Part shown: in pieces, positions 1 to 7,919 of the stretch | Position numbering within the stretch: the first letter of the stretch is position 1 | Layout of the letters: every line of letters begins with the position of its first letter | Source of the DNA: Arthrobacter jinronghuae | GTDB taxonomy: Bacteria > Actinomycetota > Actinomycetes > Actinomycetales > Micrococcaceae | Assembly (NCBI RefSeq): GCF_025244825.1 | Contig: NZ_CP104263.1 | Location: 248,001 to 312,000, forward strand | Direction of reading: 5' to 3' | DNA length: 64,000 nucleotides | Made by a program: the position numbers and the translations under genes | Notes under the pieces: generated by a model | Databases searched by the model: none | Told to the model about the DNA's origin: nothing | The model's input: the letters and a program-made list of their open reading frames with translations, nothing else

Positions 1-109
1 CGAGGTTGAAAACCACCAGGTCTTCCTGACGGCGTCGGGCTTCTTCGAGCGAGGCGGCTAGTGCAGCTTCGCCCTCGGGGGTGCTGGTGCGGGCAACAAT
101 GACGGTCAT
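1..109 (-). CDS. Universal stress protein (UspA family), N-terminal fragment
   Basis: The first 36 residues are visible, starting MTVIVARTSTPEGEAALAAS; the rest lies beyond the left edge. The short hydrophobic strand (TVIVA), a Pro-containing loop and a helix with a run of Ala/Glu match the first beta-alpha unit of the UspA/ATP-binding universal stress fold. A GGAG ribosome site lies about 7 nt before the ATG. It is transcribed away from tctCBA, and stress-protein genes are often found beside TTT transporters, so a functional link is possible. The nucleotide-binding glycine motif near the C-terminus is not in the window. Confidence 0.6.
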   Translation of the reverse strand, partial: MTVIVARTSTPEGEAALAASLEEARRRQEDLVVFNL

Positions 110-315
110 AAGTACTCCGAGGTAGGAGGGGATTGTCCTTCAGGTTCTCCACGCCAAGTAGAAAAAGCAAAACCTTCGCAATTTATTAAGCGCGGCGGCC
201 AAGCCGACTCCCTCAATATGACTCAGATCACTTAGGGTCATTAGGTGGTCGGCTCAACGCTGAGTACCGGCCAGCTTTTATGTCTCTACCACCCCCACTA
301 AGGACAGTTGATTTC

Positions 316-1329
316 GTGAGTTCATCACCAGATCGAGCCGGGTCCGGCGCACGTCGCAAGCATCCGGTCTTTATGGCCGTCTATGGCATCGTGGCTGCTG
401 CCACGATCGGCCTGGCCACCTTCGTTTCCATCCAGTCCGCATCCGGCGGTTCGGACATTCGCGCAAATCTCACCCTGATTGCCCCCGCAGGTGCCGGCGG
501 AGGCTGGGACATGTTCATGCGCGAGCAGCAGCAGGCCATGCGCGCCAACGGCCTGGTGAACAACACGCAGGTAGTGAACATCCCCGGGGCAGCCGGCACC
601 ATCGGCCTCGGCCAGCTCTCCACCATGTCCGGGCAGGCAAACAACCTGATGGTCACCGGCGCGGGGCTGGTCGCCGGCGTAGCGCAGCTGGACTCCGCGG
701 TTACGCACGACGACGTGCGGCCCATCGCGCGGGTGGTGGAGGAGTACGACGTCGTCGTGGTTCCGGCCAGCTCCCCATACAAGACCCTCGACGACCTGGT
801 GCAGGCCTGGAAAGCCGACCCGGCGGCGATTGCATGGACCGGCGGCGGCACCTTTGACCAATTGGTCATGACCGAACTCGCCCTCGCTGCCGGAGTGGAT
901 CCCTCCGACACCACGTACATTCCGAAATCCGGCGGCGGCGAGGCGGCCCAGGCACTCATCACGGACACCGCCAAAGCTGCCACGTCCGGTTACAAGGATG
1001 TGGAAGACCAGATTGACTCCGGGCGCCTGCGCGCACTCGGACTGGCCGCCCCGCAGCGGCTGGACGGCGTCGATATCCCCACCTTGACCGAGCAGGGCTA
1101 CGACGTGGATCTGGCCAATTGGCGGGCCATACTGGCTCCTCCGGGAATCACGGATGAGGAATTCGCGGAGCTTAGGACCCTGGTGGAGGAAACCATCGCG
1201 ACTCCTGAGTGGCGGGACGCCGTGGAGCGCAACAAATGGGTCGATGTGTACCTCTCCGGAGACGAGTTCGATGAGTTCATGATCTCCGAGCAGCAGCGTA
1301 TCGGCGAACTCGTGAAGGAGATCGGCTGA
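316..1329 (+). CDS. tctC: Tripartite tricarboxylate transporter, periplasmic-type substrate-binding protein
   Basis: TctC-family extracytoplasmic solute receptor, expected to capture a carboxylate (citrate-like) and hand it to TctA/TctB. I prefer the GTG at 316 because AAGGA lies about 11 nt upstream; the in-frame ATG at 280 has no ribosome site. The N-terminus has basic residues then one hydrophobic segment (about residues 17-42), a signal sequence or anchor with no lipobox. The TctC fold begins at LTLIAPAGAGGGWD, with the typical glycine-rich ligand loop. Length (about 337 aa) suits the family. The stop overlaps the tctB start (ATGA), so the genes are translationally coupled. Confidence 0.88.
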   Translation: MSSSPDRAGSGARRKHPVFMAVYGIVAAATIGLATFVSIQSASGGSDIRANLTLIAPAGAGGGWDMFMREQQQAMRANGLVNNTQVVNIPGAAGTIGLGQLSTMSGQANNLMVTGAGLVAGVAQLDSAVTHDDVRPIARVVEEYDVVVVPASSPYKTLDDLVQAWKADPAAIAWTGGGTFDQLVMTELALAAGVDPSDTTYIPKSGGGEAAQALITDTAKAATSGYKDVEDQIDSGRLRALGLAAPQRLDGVDIPTLTEQGYDVDLANWRAILAPPGITDEEFAELRTLVEETIATPEWRDAVERNKWVDVYLSGDEFDEFMISEQQRIGELVKEIG

Positions 1330-1904
1330 TGAGTAATCCAGTGCCCCCGCCCACCGGCATGGCGGAGACGCAGCGGCCCCAACCAGCCGGCACGCCAGAC
1401 GCCACGCCAGCCGTCCGGACCTCATGGCGGGACGGCCGCAGCGGGCTGCTTCTCTCGCTGCTCATGGTGCTCTTCAGCACCTATCTGCTGATCGGCATCC
1501 TGACGATGGACGTGGGGGAGGGCACGGACTTCCCCGGCCCGAAATTCTTCCCCGGCATCCTGATGGTCGCCGGATACGTCCTGGCCGTTCTGCTGGCGCT
1601 GCACTACCTGCGCTCGCCGGAACATCCCACCGAGACTTCCGCACGGACGTATCGAACCTTCACGGACTGGTCGGCAGTCCTCTGGTCGGCCGGAGGCTTC
1701 CTGCTGTTTGCCCTGACTCTGGAAACCCTAGGCTGGATTATCGCCGCCGCCATGCTGTTCTGGTTCGTCGCCAAGGGCTTCGGCAGCCGCCGCCCGCTGT
1801 TCGACGTCTCTTTCGCCCTGCTGATCAGCAGCGCAATCTATCTGGCATTCTCGGTCGGCCTGGGACTGAACCTCCCCTCCGGCATTCTTGGAGGCAGTTT
1901 CTGA
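1329..1904 (+). CDS. tctB: Tripartite tricarboxylate transporter small membrane subunit
   Basis: Small integral-membrane TctB subunit of 191 aa. A polar, proline-rich N-terminus of about 35 residues precedes four hydrophobic segments, near residues 37-58, 75-96, 112-140 and 155-178, the expected TctB topology. The motif GPKFFPGIL just before the second segment is typical of the family. The start overlaps the tctC stop and tctA begins 2 nt after its stop, so this is the middle gene of a three-gene operon. Sequence conservation in TctB is low, and the call rests on topology and position between TctC and TctA. Confidence 0.88.
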   Translation: MSNPVPPPTGMAETQRPQPAGTPDATPAVRTSWRDGRSGLLLSLLMVLFSTYLLIGILTMDVGEGTDFPGPKFFPGILMVAGYVLAVLLALHYLRSPEHPTETSARTYRTFTDWSAVLWSAGGFLLFALTLETLGWIIAAAMLFWFVAKGFGSRRPLFDVSFALLISSAIYLAFSVGLGLNLPSGILGGSF

Positions 1905-1905
1905 C

Positions 1906-3411
1906 ATGGATTCACTCAACCTCTTGGCGGAAGGCTTCTCTTCCGCCCTGACCCCAATGAACCTGCTGTGGGTACTTGTCGGCTGCCTGCTGGGCACCGC
2001 CGTCGGTGTCCTGCCGGGACTGGGCTCTTCGATGGCAGTGGCCTTGCTGCTGCCCATCACTTTTGCCCTCGATCCGACTGCCGCGTTCATCATGTTCGCC
2101 GGCGTGTACTTCGGCGGCATGTTCGGCGACTCCACCATGGCCATCCTCATGAACACTCCGGGGCAGGCTTCGGCCATCGCGTCCACGTTCGAGGGGCACA
2201 AAATGGCCAAGGACGGGAGGGCCCCCCAAGCGCTGGCCACCGCGGCCATCGGCGCGTTCATCGGCGGCATGGTCGCATCTGTCCTTGTCGTCTTCCTCGC
2301 TCCGGCCCTGGCGGATTTCTCAGCGAACTTCGGCCCCGCCGAGTTCTTCGCGCTGGCTTTATTCGCTTTCGTCGCCACGTCCTCCGTGGTGTCGGACTCA
2401 GTGGTGAAGGGCCTCGCGGCGCTGGTGATCGGCCTGGGTATCGCCACGGTGGGCATCGACCCGTTCTCGGGTGCGGAACGCTTCAGCTTCGGTGCGCCCC
2501 AGATGTTCGACGGCATCTCCCTGATTACCGTGACCGTAGCCATCCTGGCCCTGGGCGAGGTATTCCATATCGCCTCCCGGATCCGCCGCGATCCGACCGG
2601 CCAGCAAATCAGCTCCGCCGGCCGCCCTTTCCTCTCCCGTGCCGAGCTCAAAGAGGCAGCCCCGGCCTGGGCCCGGGGCACCGCCATCGGACTGCCCTTC
2701 GGTGTTATCCCGGCCGGCGGGTCCGAGATTCCGACCTTCATCTCCTACGACGTGGAGCGGCGCATTGACCGGCGCCGCAAACAGCCGAAGTTCGGCAAAG
2801 GCGCCATCCGCGGCTTGGCCGCTCCGGAGGCCGCCGGCAACGCCACCACAGGCACCGCGATGGGAGCTTTGCTGGCGCTGGGCCTGCCGGTTTCGGCGAC
2901 CGCCGCGATCATGCTCGCCGCGTTCCAGCAGTACGGGCTGCAGCCGGGACCGCTGCTCTTCGACCGATCGCCTGATTTGGTGTGGGCGCTGCTGGCAAGC
3001 TTCTTCATCGCGATGATCGTGCTGCTCATCGTCAACCTGCCCTTCGCCGGGCTGTGGGCCAAGCTGCTGCTGATCCCGGCCCCGTACCTATACGCCGGGA
3101 TTACCGTCTTCTGCGGTCTGGGCGTTTACGCCACCTCCGGGGCGGTGTTCGATCTGCTGATGCTGCTCGGGCTCGGCCTGGTCGGCTTCCTCATGCGTCG
3201 TCACGGGATGCCCCTGGCCCCCTTGATGATCGGTGTTGTGCTGGGCCCGTTGGCGGAAACGAGCATGCGCGATGCCCTGCTCTCATCCAACGGTGACTAC
3301 TCCGTGTTTGTGACCGGGCCCATCCCGCTGGTGCTCTACGCCCTGCTCCTCATAGTGCTGGCGGTGACCTTGCGATCCAAGATCGTGAACAGGACCCGGC
3401 AGGACGTGTAG
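1906..3411 (+). CDS. tctA: Tripartite tricarboxylate transporter large permease subunit
   Basis: TctA permease of about 501 aa with some 12 hydrophobic segments; it forms the sodium- or proton-driven translocation path of the TTT system. Diagnostic stretches are VLPGLGSSMAVALLLP near the N-terminus, YFGGMFGDSTMAILMNTPG, and the mid-protein APEAAGNATTGTA followed by LALGLPVSATAA, the conserved Glu/Asn-rich loop and LGLPxS of TctA. I start at ATG 1906, with GGAGG about 12 nt upstream; an in-frame TTG at 1888 lies inside that ribosome site. A strong hairpin follows the stop. Confidence 0.92.
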   Translation: MDSLNLLAEGFSSALTPMNLLWVLVGCLLGTAVGVLPGLGSSMAVALLLPITFALDPTAAFIMFAGVYFGGMFGDSTMAILMNTPGQASAIASTFEGHKMAKDGRAPQALATAAIGAFIGGMVASVLVVFLAPALADFSANFGPAEFFALALFAFVATSSVVSDSVVKGLAALVIGLGIATVGIDPFSGAERFSFGAPQMFDGISLITVTVAILALGEVFHIASRIRRDPTGQQISSAGRPFLSRAELKEAAPAWARGTAIGLPFGVIPAGGSEIPTFISYDVERRIDRRRKQPKFGKGAIRGLAAPEAAGNATTGTAMGALLALGLPVSATAAIMLAAFQQYGLQPGPLLFDRSPDLVWALLASFFIAMIVLLIVNLPFAGLWAKLLLIPAPYLYAGITVFCGLGVYATSGAVFDLLMLLGLGLVGFLMRRHGMPLAPLMIGVVLGPLAETSMRDALLSSNGDYSVFVTGPIPLVLYALLLIVLAVTLRSKIVNRTRQDV

Positions 3412-3432
3412 TTCCCGCCTGTTTCAGACCAG

Positions 3433-3472
3433 CCCGTGCGGGGCCCTGCCGACAGGCGGGGCCCCTCACGGG
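3433..3472. terminator. Hairpin terminator between tctA and the SCO1664-family gene
   Basis: CCCGTG followed by CGGGGCCC pairs with GGGGCCC and CACGGG across a short loop, and the 3' side is followed by TTT. It sits between the convergent ends of tctA (+) and the SCO1664-family gene (-) and could serve both. Confidence 0.75.
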
Positions 3473-3488
3473 TTTGTGCAACGAAATC

Positions 3489-4256
3489 TTAGAACAGCGG
3501 CCATGGCACCGCAGGCATGTCACCGCTCGGAGCGGGAAACACCCCAGCCGAGCGCAGCCGGACGCAGCGCGCGGCAAACGCCTCAATCTCTTCAGCAGTG
3601 AGCAGCTTCGCCAGCTGCGAGCCCAGCTCACCATCCAGCCCTTCAAGCACCCGGTCAATGCCCGCCAGTTCCTCGGCGCTCAGCTCGTCGCCGATCCAAC
3701 CCCACAGCACGGTCCGCAGCTTGTGCTCGCTGTGGAAGGTCAGCCCGTGGTCCACGCCGTACCGGTGCCCATCGCCCATGGGGAGGATGTGGTCGCCCTT
3801 GCGGTCGGCATTGTTGACCAGGACATCGAACACGGCCATCCGCCGCAGCGCCGGAGTGTCCTCATGAATCAAGGAAACGATCCCCCCGCTCTCATCCTGC
3901 CCCTGGAGGACCTCTTTCCACCCGGTGTCCGGAACGTCCTCCTCCGGCACCAGGTCCACCGCGGTCTGCTCCGGGTCGGTCTCCTGCCAGAGCTGGACCA
4001 TGCCTTCACCGAAGCGGCCGTCACGCAGCCAGGTGCGCGGCACGATATTCCAGCCCAGCACCTCCGACACCAGGTAGGCGGCGACCTCGCGGTGCGCCAG
4101 GCACCCCTCGGGAAAGTCCCAGAGCGGTTTCTCGCCGGCGATCGGTTTGTAGACCACGGCGGCGTCGCCGATGCTGCCCAGGAAGGTGGCGTTCGACGCT
4201 GTCGTGAGCCGCCCGGTGAGCGTCAGCTCGGCGGTCACGAGGTCGGGCGCGGGCAT
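3489..4256 (-). CDS. SCO1664 family protein (kinase-like fold)
   Basis: A 255-aa member of the conserved actinobacterial SCO1664 family, distantly related to PI3/4-kinase folds. Visible hallmarks are YKPIAGEKPLWDFP near residues 36-49 (a GEKPL nucleotide-loop-like motif with the conserved lysine), REVAAYLVSE, a catalytic-loop-like VLVNNADRKGDH around residue 145, and YGVDHGLTFH near residue 167, which resembles a metal-binding D-H motif. The start overlaps the stop of the DUF3090 gene. In other actinobacteria the phosphatase/DUF3090/SCO1664 trio is often followed by mshC; here the next gene is convergent tctA. The biochemical role is not established. Confidence 0.87.
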   Translation of the reverse strand: MPAPDLVTAELTLTGRLTTASNATFLGSIGDAAVVYKPIAGEKPLWDFPEGCLAHREVAAYLVSEVLGWNIVPRTWLRDGRFGEGMVQLWQETDPEQTAVDLVPEEDVPDTGWKEVLQGQDESGGIVSLIHEDTPALRRMAVFDVLVNNADRKGDHILPMGDGHRYGVDHGLTFHSEHKLRTVLWGWIGDELSAEELAGIDRVLEGLDGELGSQLAKLLTAEEIEAFAARCVRLRSAGVFPAPSGDMPAVPWPLF

Positions 4257-4816
4257 CAGGCCTCGGGGAAGGTGCAGGTGTGCCCGTCGGCGTCGATCGG
4301 CTGGCCGCAGATCACGCAGATCGGACGCCCGGCGCCTACCACTTCCCGAGTGCGCTTGGCGAAGGCCCGAGCCGTGCCGACCGGCATCCGCACCCGCAGC
4401 ACCTCTTCGGCGTCGTCGGTCTCGTCGTCGTCCTCCTCGAGGAAGCCGTCGTCGTCCTCATCCACCTCGTCGAGGGGGTAGGCCTCGATGACGACCTGCG
4501 CCGTCGTCGGATCCCAGCCCAGGCTCATCACGCCGGCGCGGAACTGTTCCTGAACCGCCTCGAGATCGTCATTGTCGACGAGCTCCAGGGGAGTGCTCGC
4601 GGGAACGTGGAAGGGGTTGCCGTCGACGGTCATCAGCTGGTCGAGGATCTCGTCGATCTTCTCGGCGAGCTGGGCCGACTGCAGCTTCTCCAGGGCAATG
4701 CTGACAATCTGCTTGCCGGTGCGCACCTGCAGGTAGAACGTGCGCTGGCCCGGAACGCCGACAGTGCCGACGACGACGCGGTCCGGCCAGTCGAAATCGT
4801 GAACGGTTGTAGGCAT
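4256..4816 (-). CDS. DUF3090 domain-containing protein
   Basis: A 186-aa soluble protein of the DUF3090 family. It starts with HDFDWPDRVVVGTVGVPGQR, the characteristic strand with FDxPDR. A very acidic stretch (DEVDEDDDGFLEEDDDE) spans about residues 120-140. The C-terminus has a paired-cysteine pattern, CVICGQPIDADGHTC, suggesting a small zinc knuckle. It is the middle gene of the actinobacterial trio and overlaps the SCO1664 gene by one base. The tight, conserved linkage implies a common pathway, but no activity is known to me. Confidence 0.9.
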   Translation of the reverse strand: MPTTVHDFDWPDRVVVGTVGVPGQRTFYLQVRTGKQIVSIALEKLQSAQLAEKIDEILDQLMTVDGNPFHVPASTPLELVDNDDLEAVQEQFRAGVMSLGWDPTTAQVVIEAYPLDEVDEDDDGFLEEDDDETDDAEEVLRVRMPVGTARAFAKRTREVVGAGRPICVICGQPIDADGHTCTFPEA

Positions 4817-4831
4817 GGAACTACTCTAGGC

Positions 4832-5566
4832 TCATCGGGCCGGCGGCGCCGCGTGACCTGCACCACCGCCGACCGGTGCGTCGGCCGACGTCGGGCTGGC
4901 GGCCAGCCCGACGTCGGCCGACGTCGGGCTGGCCGCCAGCCAGGACAGGTCCCCGGCGTCGGTGTTGGTCGCGAGGACGGTGGGGCGTCCCGTGCCGTAG
5001 TGCACGATCGACACGGAGGCCGGACCCACGTTGATGCGCTGGAACATATCGAGGTGCATGCCGAGCGCGTCGGCGAGGACCGACTTGATGATGTCGCCGT
5101 GGCTCACCGCCACCCACACGGCCCCCGGCCCGTGCTCGGCCTCGAAGGCTGCATCATGGCGCCGGATCGCCGCCACGGAGCGGGCCTGCATCGCGGCCAT
5201 GGACTCGCCGCCGGGAAAGGTGACGGCGGAGGGCTGCGACTGCACCGTCGCCCACAGCTTCTCCTTCGCGAGCTCCTCCAGCGTGCGGCCCTGCCAGGAG
5301 CCGTAATCGCACTCGGTGAGGTCGGCGTCGACCGGCGCATGCGGGGTGCCCGACTGGCGGTTGAGGATGAACTGGGCGGTCTGCCGGCAGCGCTCGAGGG
5401 GACTGGACACTACGCCGACCACGGGCACGACGGCGAGCCGGTCGCCGGTCGCGGCGGCCTGGTCGCGGCCCACCTGGTCGAGTTCGACGCCGGGGGTCCG
5501 GCCGGCCAGCACTCCGGAGGCGTTCGCGGTGGTGCGGCCGTGCCGCACGAGGATTACTGTTGCCAT
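4832..5566 (-). CDS. Histidine phosphatase family protein (MSMEG_4193-type)
   Basis: Phosphoglycerate-mutase-like histidine phosphatase of 244 aa. The catalytic RHG motif is at residues 8-10 (VILVRHGRTTAN); the second phosphate-binding arginine is in SPLERCRQTA, the acid is in LTECDYGSWQG, and the second histidine is in VAVSHGDIIK. It leads the phosphatase/DUF3090/SCO1664 operon, so it matches the MSMEG_4193 subtype. GGGGAG abuts the ATG. Oddly, the C-terminal tail carries two copies of LAASPTSAD, encoded by a palindromic DNA repeat (4879-4941), followed by a Gly/Ala/Pro tail; the catalytic core looks complete without it. Confidence 0.9.
   Translation of the reverse strand: MATVILVRHGRTTANASGVLAGRTPGVELDQVGRDQAAATGDRLAVVPVVGVVSSPLERCRQTAQFILNRQSGTPHAPVDADLTECDYGSWQGRTLEELAKEKLWATVQSQPSAVTFPGGESMAAMQARSVAAIRRHDAAFEAEHGPGAVWVAVSHGDIIKSVLADALGMHLDMFQRINVGPASVSIVHYGTGRPTVLATNTDAGDLSWLAASPTSADVGLAASPTSADAPVGGGAGHAAPPAR
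4879..4923. repeat. 45-bp perfect inverted repeat inside a coding tail
   Basis: Two 22-base arms around a single central base form a perfect palindrome whose core is GACGTCGGGCTGGC and its complement. A further part-copy of the same unit (GACGTCGGGCTGGC, then its complementary start CGCCAGCC) continues to about 4941. It lies in the last 35 codons of the histidine phosphatase gene and encodes the repeated LAASPTSAD peptide. It could be a small palindromic element inserted in frame or a terminator-like structure. Confidence 0.85.
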
Positions 5567-5627
5567 CTCCCCAGAGTAGTCACGTCGGCGACGGCGGCGG
5601 GAACAAGGGGGTTGCTTGCATTACAAC

Positions 5628-5637
5628 CTACCGGTAG
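5628..5637. promoter_or_regulatory. Palindrome upstream of the PadR gene, candidate autoregulatory operator
   Basis: CTACCGGTAG is a perfect 10-bp palindrome 10 nt before the PadR start codon. PadR proteins commonly repress their own operon from sites in this position. It is short and could be chance. Confidence 0.3.
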
Positions 5638-5647
5638 CCTGCATTGC

Positions 5648-5989
5648 ATGGCACCTTCCCCCGAATCGGTTTTGACGCAACTCCGCAAGGGCACCGTGGA
5701 CTACTGTGTTCTCGCTTGTCTGCGCTCCGGGGCCGCGTACGGACTGGAGATCGCCGAGCGCCTCGGGGAGCGGAAAGTCCTGTTCGCCAGCGGAGGCACG
5801 CTGTATCCACTGCTTTCACGGCTACGGCAACAGGGGTGGGTAACCACAACGCTGGAGCCATCCCCGGTCGGACCTCCCCGCCGCTATTACCACCTCACCG
5901 ATGAGGGTGAGAACGCCCTGAAGGTCTTTACCGAGACCTGGCACCTGTTCGCCGCGGACGTCACGACCATGATCAAGGAGACCCCATGA
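5648..5989 (+). CDS. PadR family transcriptional regulator
   Basis: A 113-aa PadR-type winged-helix repressor. Its N-terminus LRKGTVDYCVLACLRSGAAYG is the typical PadR first helix (usually LRKGxLExxVLxxL); a recognition helix with GTLYPLLSRLRQQGW and the wing PPRRYYHLTDEG follow. I start at the ATG at 5648 because the domain begins only a few residues later; there is no clear ribosome site, so the mRNA may be leaderless. Its stop overlaps the start of the HAAS-domain membrane gene, the usual PadR partner. Confidence 0.92.
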   Translation: MAPSPESVLTQLRKGTVDYCVLACLRSGAAYGLEIAERLGERKVLFASGGTLYPLLSRLRQQGWVTTTLEPSPVGPPRRYYHLTDEGENALKVFTETWHLFAADVTTMIKETP

Positions 5990-6465
5990 ACACCACCGAA
6001 CCGATGCCTGCACTTCTGGAGGCTTACTTCGCCGACCTCGACCGCGCCCTGATCGGCGCCGATCCTCGGGAGCGCGCTGAAACGGTCCAAGCGATGCGCG
6101 AGGATGCGGCCGAGATGCTCGCTCAGGAGGGTGCTTCGGAGAAGACTGCTGAACGTATCGTCGTCGAATTCGGGCCCGTGGAGCAGGTGGCTGCCGCCGC
6201 CACGCCGGCTCCCGCGCCAGGACCCGGTCCGACGCGTTCCTGGGCCGACATCTGGCTGCTCGTTGGCTCCATTGCGGGCTTCGTGTATTGGATGCTCCCG
6301 TTCATTGCCATCGCGATGCTCATCTGGGCGGTCTTGCGGATGAGGCGCAATACCGGAAACCGGATTCTGCAGCGGGTGGCTCTGTGGGTGTCCATTGCGG
6401 CGGTCGCGTTCTCCGTGGGGCTGTTCATCATGCATTCCGTATCGTCCCTTTTGGGGATGAGCTGA
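5986..6465 (+). CDS. HAAS-domain membrane protein (PadR partner)
   Basis: A 159-aa protein with an N-terminal helical HAAS/DUF1700-like domain (about residues 8-65: LLEAYFADLDRALIG, then the EFGPVEQVAAA motif) and two hydrophobic segments near residues 85-118 and 125-150, with a basic MRRNTGNR link between them. HAAS-type proteins are encoded next to PadR regulators and are thought to sense membrane or envelope signals. The start overlaps the PadR stop (ATGA), so the two are co-translated. Confidence 0.75.
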   Translation: MNTTEPMPALLEAYFADLDRALIGADPRERAETVQAMREDAAEMLAQEGASEKTAERIVVEFGPVEQVAAAATPAPAPGPGPTRSWADIWLLVGSIAGFVYWMLPFIAIAMLIWAVLRMRRNTGNRILQRVALWVSIAAVAFSVGLFIMHSVSSLLGMS

Positions 6466-6495
6466 CACGAACACCGACCGCCGTTCGAGGGTCCT

Positions 6496-6810
6496 CTAGA
6501 GCGAATCGGAAGCAGATTCCGTCGTCGTCGTTGCTTCTTCGCTCGCCTCGGCATGGCGGATAACCAGGGAGGTCGTGATCAGTAGGGCGGAGAGCAACAC
6601 GCAAAGCACCAGCAAGATCAGGTAAACGAGCGATATCAGCACGGCTGCAGGTGCTGATTCCCAGAGCATGGGGATCAGGCCGACGCTCCGGCTATCTCCG
6701 ATGCCGAAGTTCCTGTTGATGAATGAACCCAGAACAATTAGAACGACGGCGGCGAGACCGAGCCGGGTTCCGAACCTCATCGTTGATTTGGCCAGCGTTG
6801 GCCCGGACAT
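6496..6810 (-). CDS. Small membrane protein of unknown function
   Basis: A 104-aa protein with two hydrophobic segments (about residues 14-30 and 47-82, the second long enough for one extended or two short passes) and an acidic, Thr-rich cytoplasmic-type tail (EASEEATTTTESASD). I chose the ATG at 6810 because AGGAG lies 5-6 nt upstream; longer readings upstream have no ribosome site or hydrophobic character. It is convergent with the HAAS gene. I do not recognise a family. Confidence 0.6.
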   Translation of the reverse strand: MSGPTLAKSTMRFGTRLGLAAVVLIVLGSFINRNFGIGDSRSVGLIPMLWESAPAAVLISLVYLILLVLCVLLSALLITTSLVIRHAEASEEATTTTESASDSL

Positions 6811-6919
6811 CTCGCTCCTAGGGGTTGGCCGGAGGTTCGTGCAACAAACTGCATTTGCTTTGAGTATGGGTGCAGTCTGCAGCGGTATCAATGCTGAACA
6901 CGGATACACCTCGGGGGGA

Positions 6920-7768
6920 TTATGCGAGGTTGCCTGGGTCAACCGCCAGGACGAGCTCCACGTGGTCCTGCCCGAGGACGTAACGGAATCGGCTGAAATC
7001 CGGCACCAGTTCCTGCTCCACAAGGGTTCTCGTCAGGTATTCGACCGCCGCAGCGTAAGCCGCCATCGTGGGCACTGCGGGTAGGGCCACGCTGAACTCC
7101 CGGCGGCCGGGGAGGTGCAGGACGGCGGCGTTGCCGGGAAGCGGGTGTAGGGCACCGGCTGCGCGAAGGTCCACGGCGACAATCCAGTCCGGCCCCTGAG
7201 GCGTCTTTGCTTTCTCCTTGTCCGCGGCGGTCTCGAGCGCGTACTGGCACCAGGGCGGCCCGGCGACCTCCACGCCGGCGTCCACGAGTTCGCGCCGCAG
7301 TGCCTCCGCTGCCGTACGGACCCGCTTTGGCAGCATCACGCCGTCCGATGCGGCTGTTTCACCCGGCACCTGGCGGATTACCGCCGCAGCCGTGGGTCTG
7401 TCCCGGACCTCGGCCCGCGGCCACCCCGTGGCGAGTTGCCAGGCCTGGGCCATTGCACTGTCCTGCCGGCTTCGTTCACGCGTCAATTCGGTCTGATGAT
7501 CGGTGAGGATTTCGGGCAGCAGATCGGGATTGGCCAGTATGGTCCGGATCTCACTGATGCTCACCGCTGCCCGGCGCAGGGCCATGATCAGCAGAGCGTG
7601 GTGCGTCTGGTCGAAGGTGTAGCCGCGGTACCCGGTTTCCTCGTCGATCTGGGTTGGTTCCAGAAGGCCCTGACGGTGGTAGTAGCGCAGGGTCTGCGCC
7701 GGGAGTCCGGTCATCTGGGCGAAATCGCCGATAGAGAGAAGGGGTCGCTGGGTCATGGAATCAACCAT
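6920..7768 (-). CDS. MerR family transcriptional regulator
   Basis: About 282 aa. The N-terminal MerR winged helix spans roughly residues 8-80 (LSIGDFAQMTGLPAQTLRYYHRQGLL, then TGYRGYTFDQ), followed by a coiled linker (LTDHQTELTRERSRQ). The C-terminal half (about residues 150-282) looks like a GyrI/effector-type ligand-binding domain (VAGPPWCQY, VAVDLRAAG), as in multidrug-sensing MerR proteins. The ATG at 7768 has AGAGG just upstream; the ATG at 7756 (MTQRPLLSIG) is an alternative. A TTGACC -35-like box and a near-dyad precede it. Confidence 0.85.
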   Translation of the reverse strand: MVDSMTQRPLLSIGDFAQMTGLPAQTLRYYHRQGLLEPTQIDEETGYRGYTFDQTHHALLIMALRRAAVSISEIRTILANPDLLPEILTDHQTELTRERSRQDSAMAQAWQLATGWPRAEVRDRPTAAAVIRQVPGETAASDGVMLPKRVRTAAEALRRELVDAGVEVAGPPWCQYALETAADKEKAKTPQGPDWIVAVDLRAAGALHPLPGNAAVLHLPGRREFSVALPAVPTMAAYAAAVEYLTRTLVEQELVPDFSRFRYVLGQDHVELVLAVDPGNLA

Positions 7769-7771
7769 GAG

Positions 7772-7794
7772 GCCTCTAGTAGGTAGAAGGTCAA
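7772..7794 (-). promoter_or_regulatory. Candidate MerR-type promoter/operator of the MerR gene
   Basis: Read on the minus strand, TTGACC is followed by CCTTCTA-CCTAC-TAGAGG, an imperfect dyad lying where a MerR-type stretched spacer would be. No convincing -10 is visible, and the dyad runs up to the start codon, so the 7756 start may be used. Confidence 0.3.
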
Positions 7795-7919
7795 ACTGGA
7801 CGCCTCCCGCCGATGTGTGAGCGGCATCGCTACGTGGCTGCTGCGGACAGATAGGGGCATTTATGAGTGCCGGCTCAGTAAGGAACAATGGCCGCAGTTC
7901 CAATCAGGAGGGAGAAGCT

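Noticed and set aside
218..241. ATGAC...GTCAT inverted repeat between the usp and tctC genes
   Set aside because: Five-base arms with a 14-nt gap are expected by chance.
4280..5647. Long open frame upstream of the PadR start in the same frame
   Set aside because: It runs antisense through DUF3090 and the histidine phosphatase; only the last 113 codons are PadR, starting at 5648.
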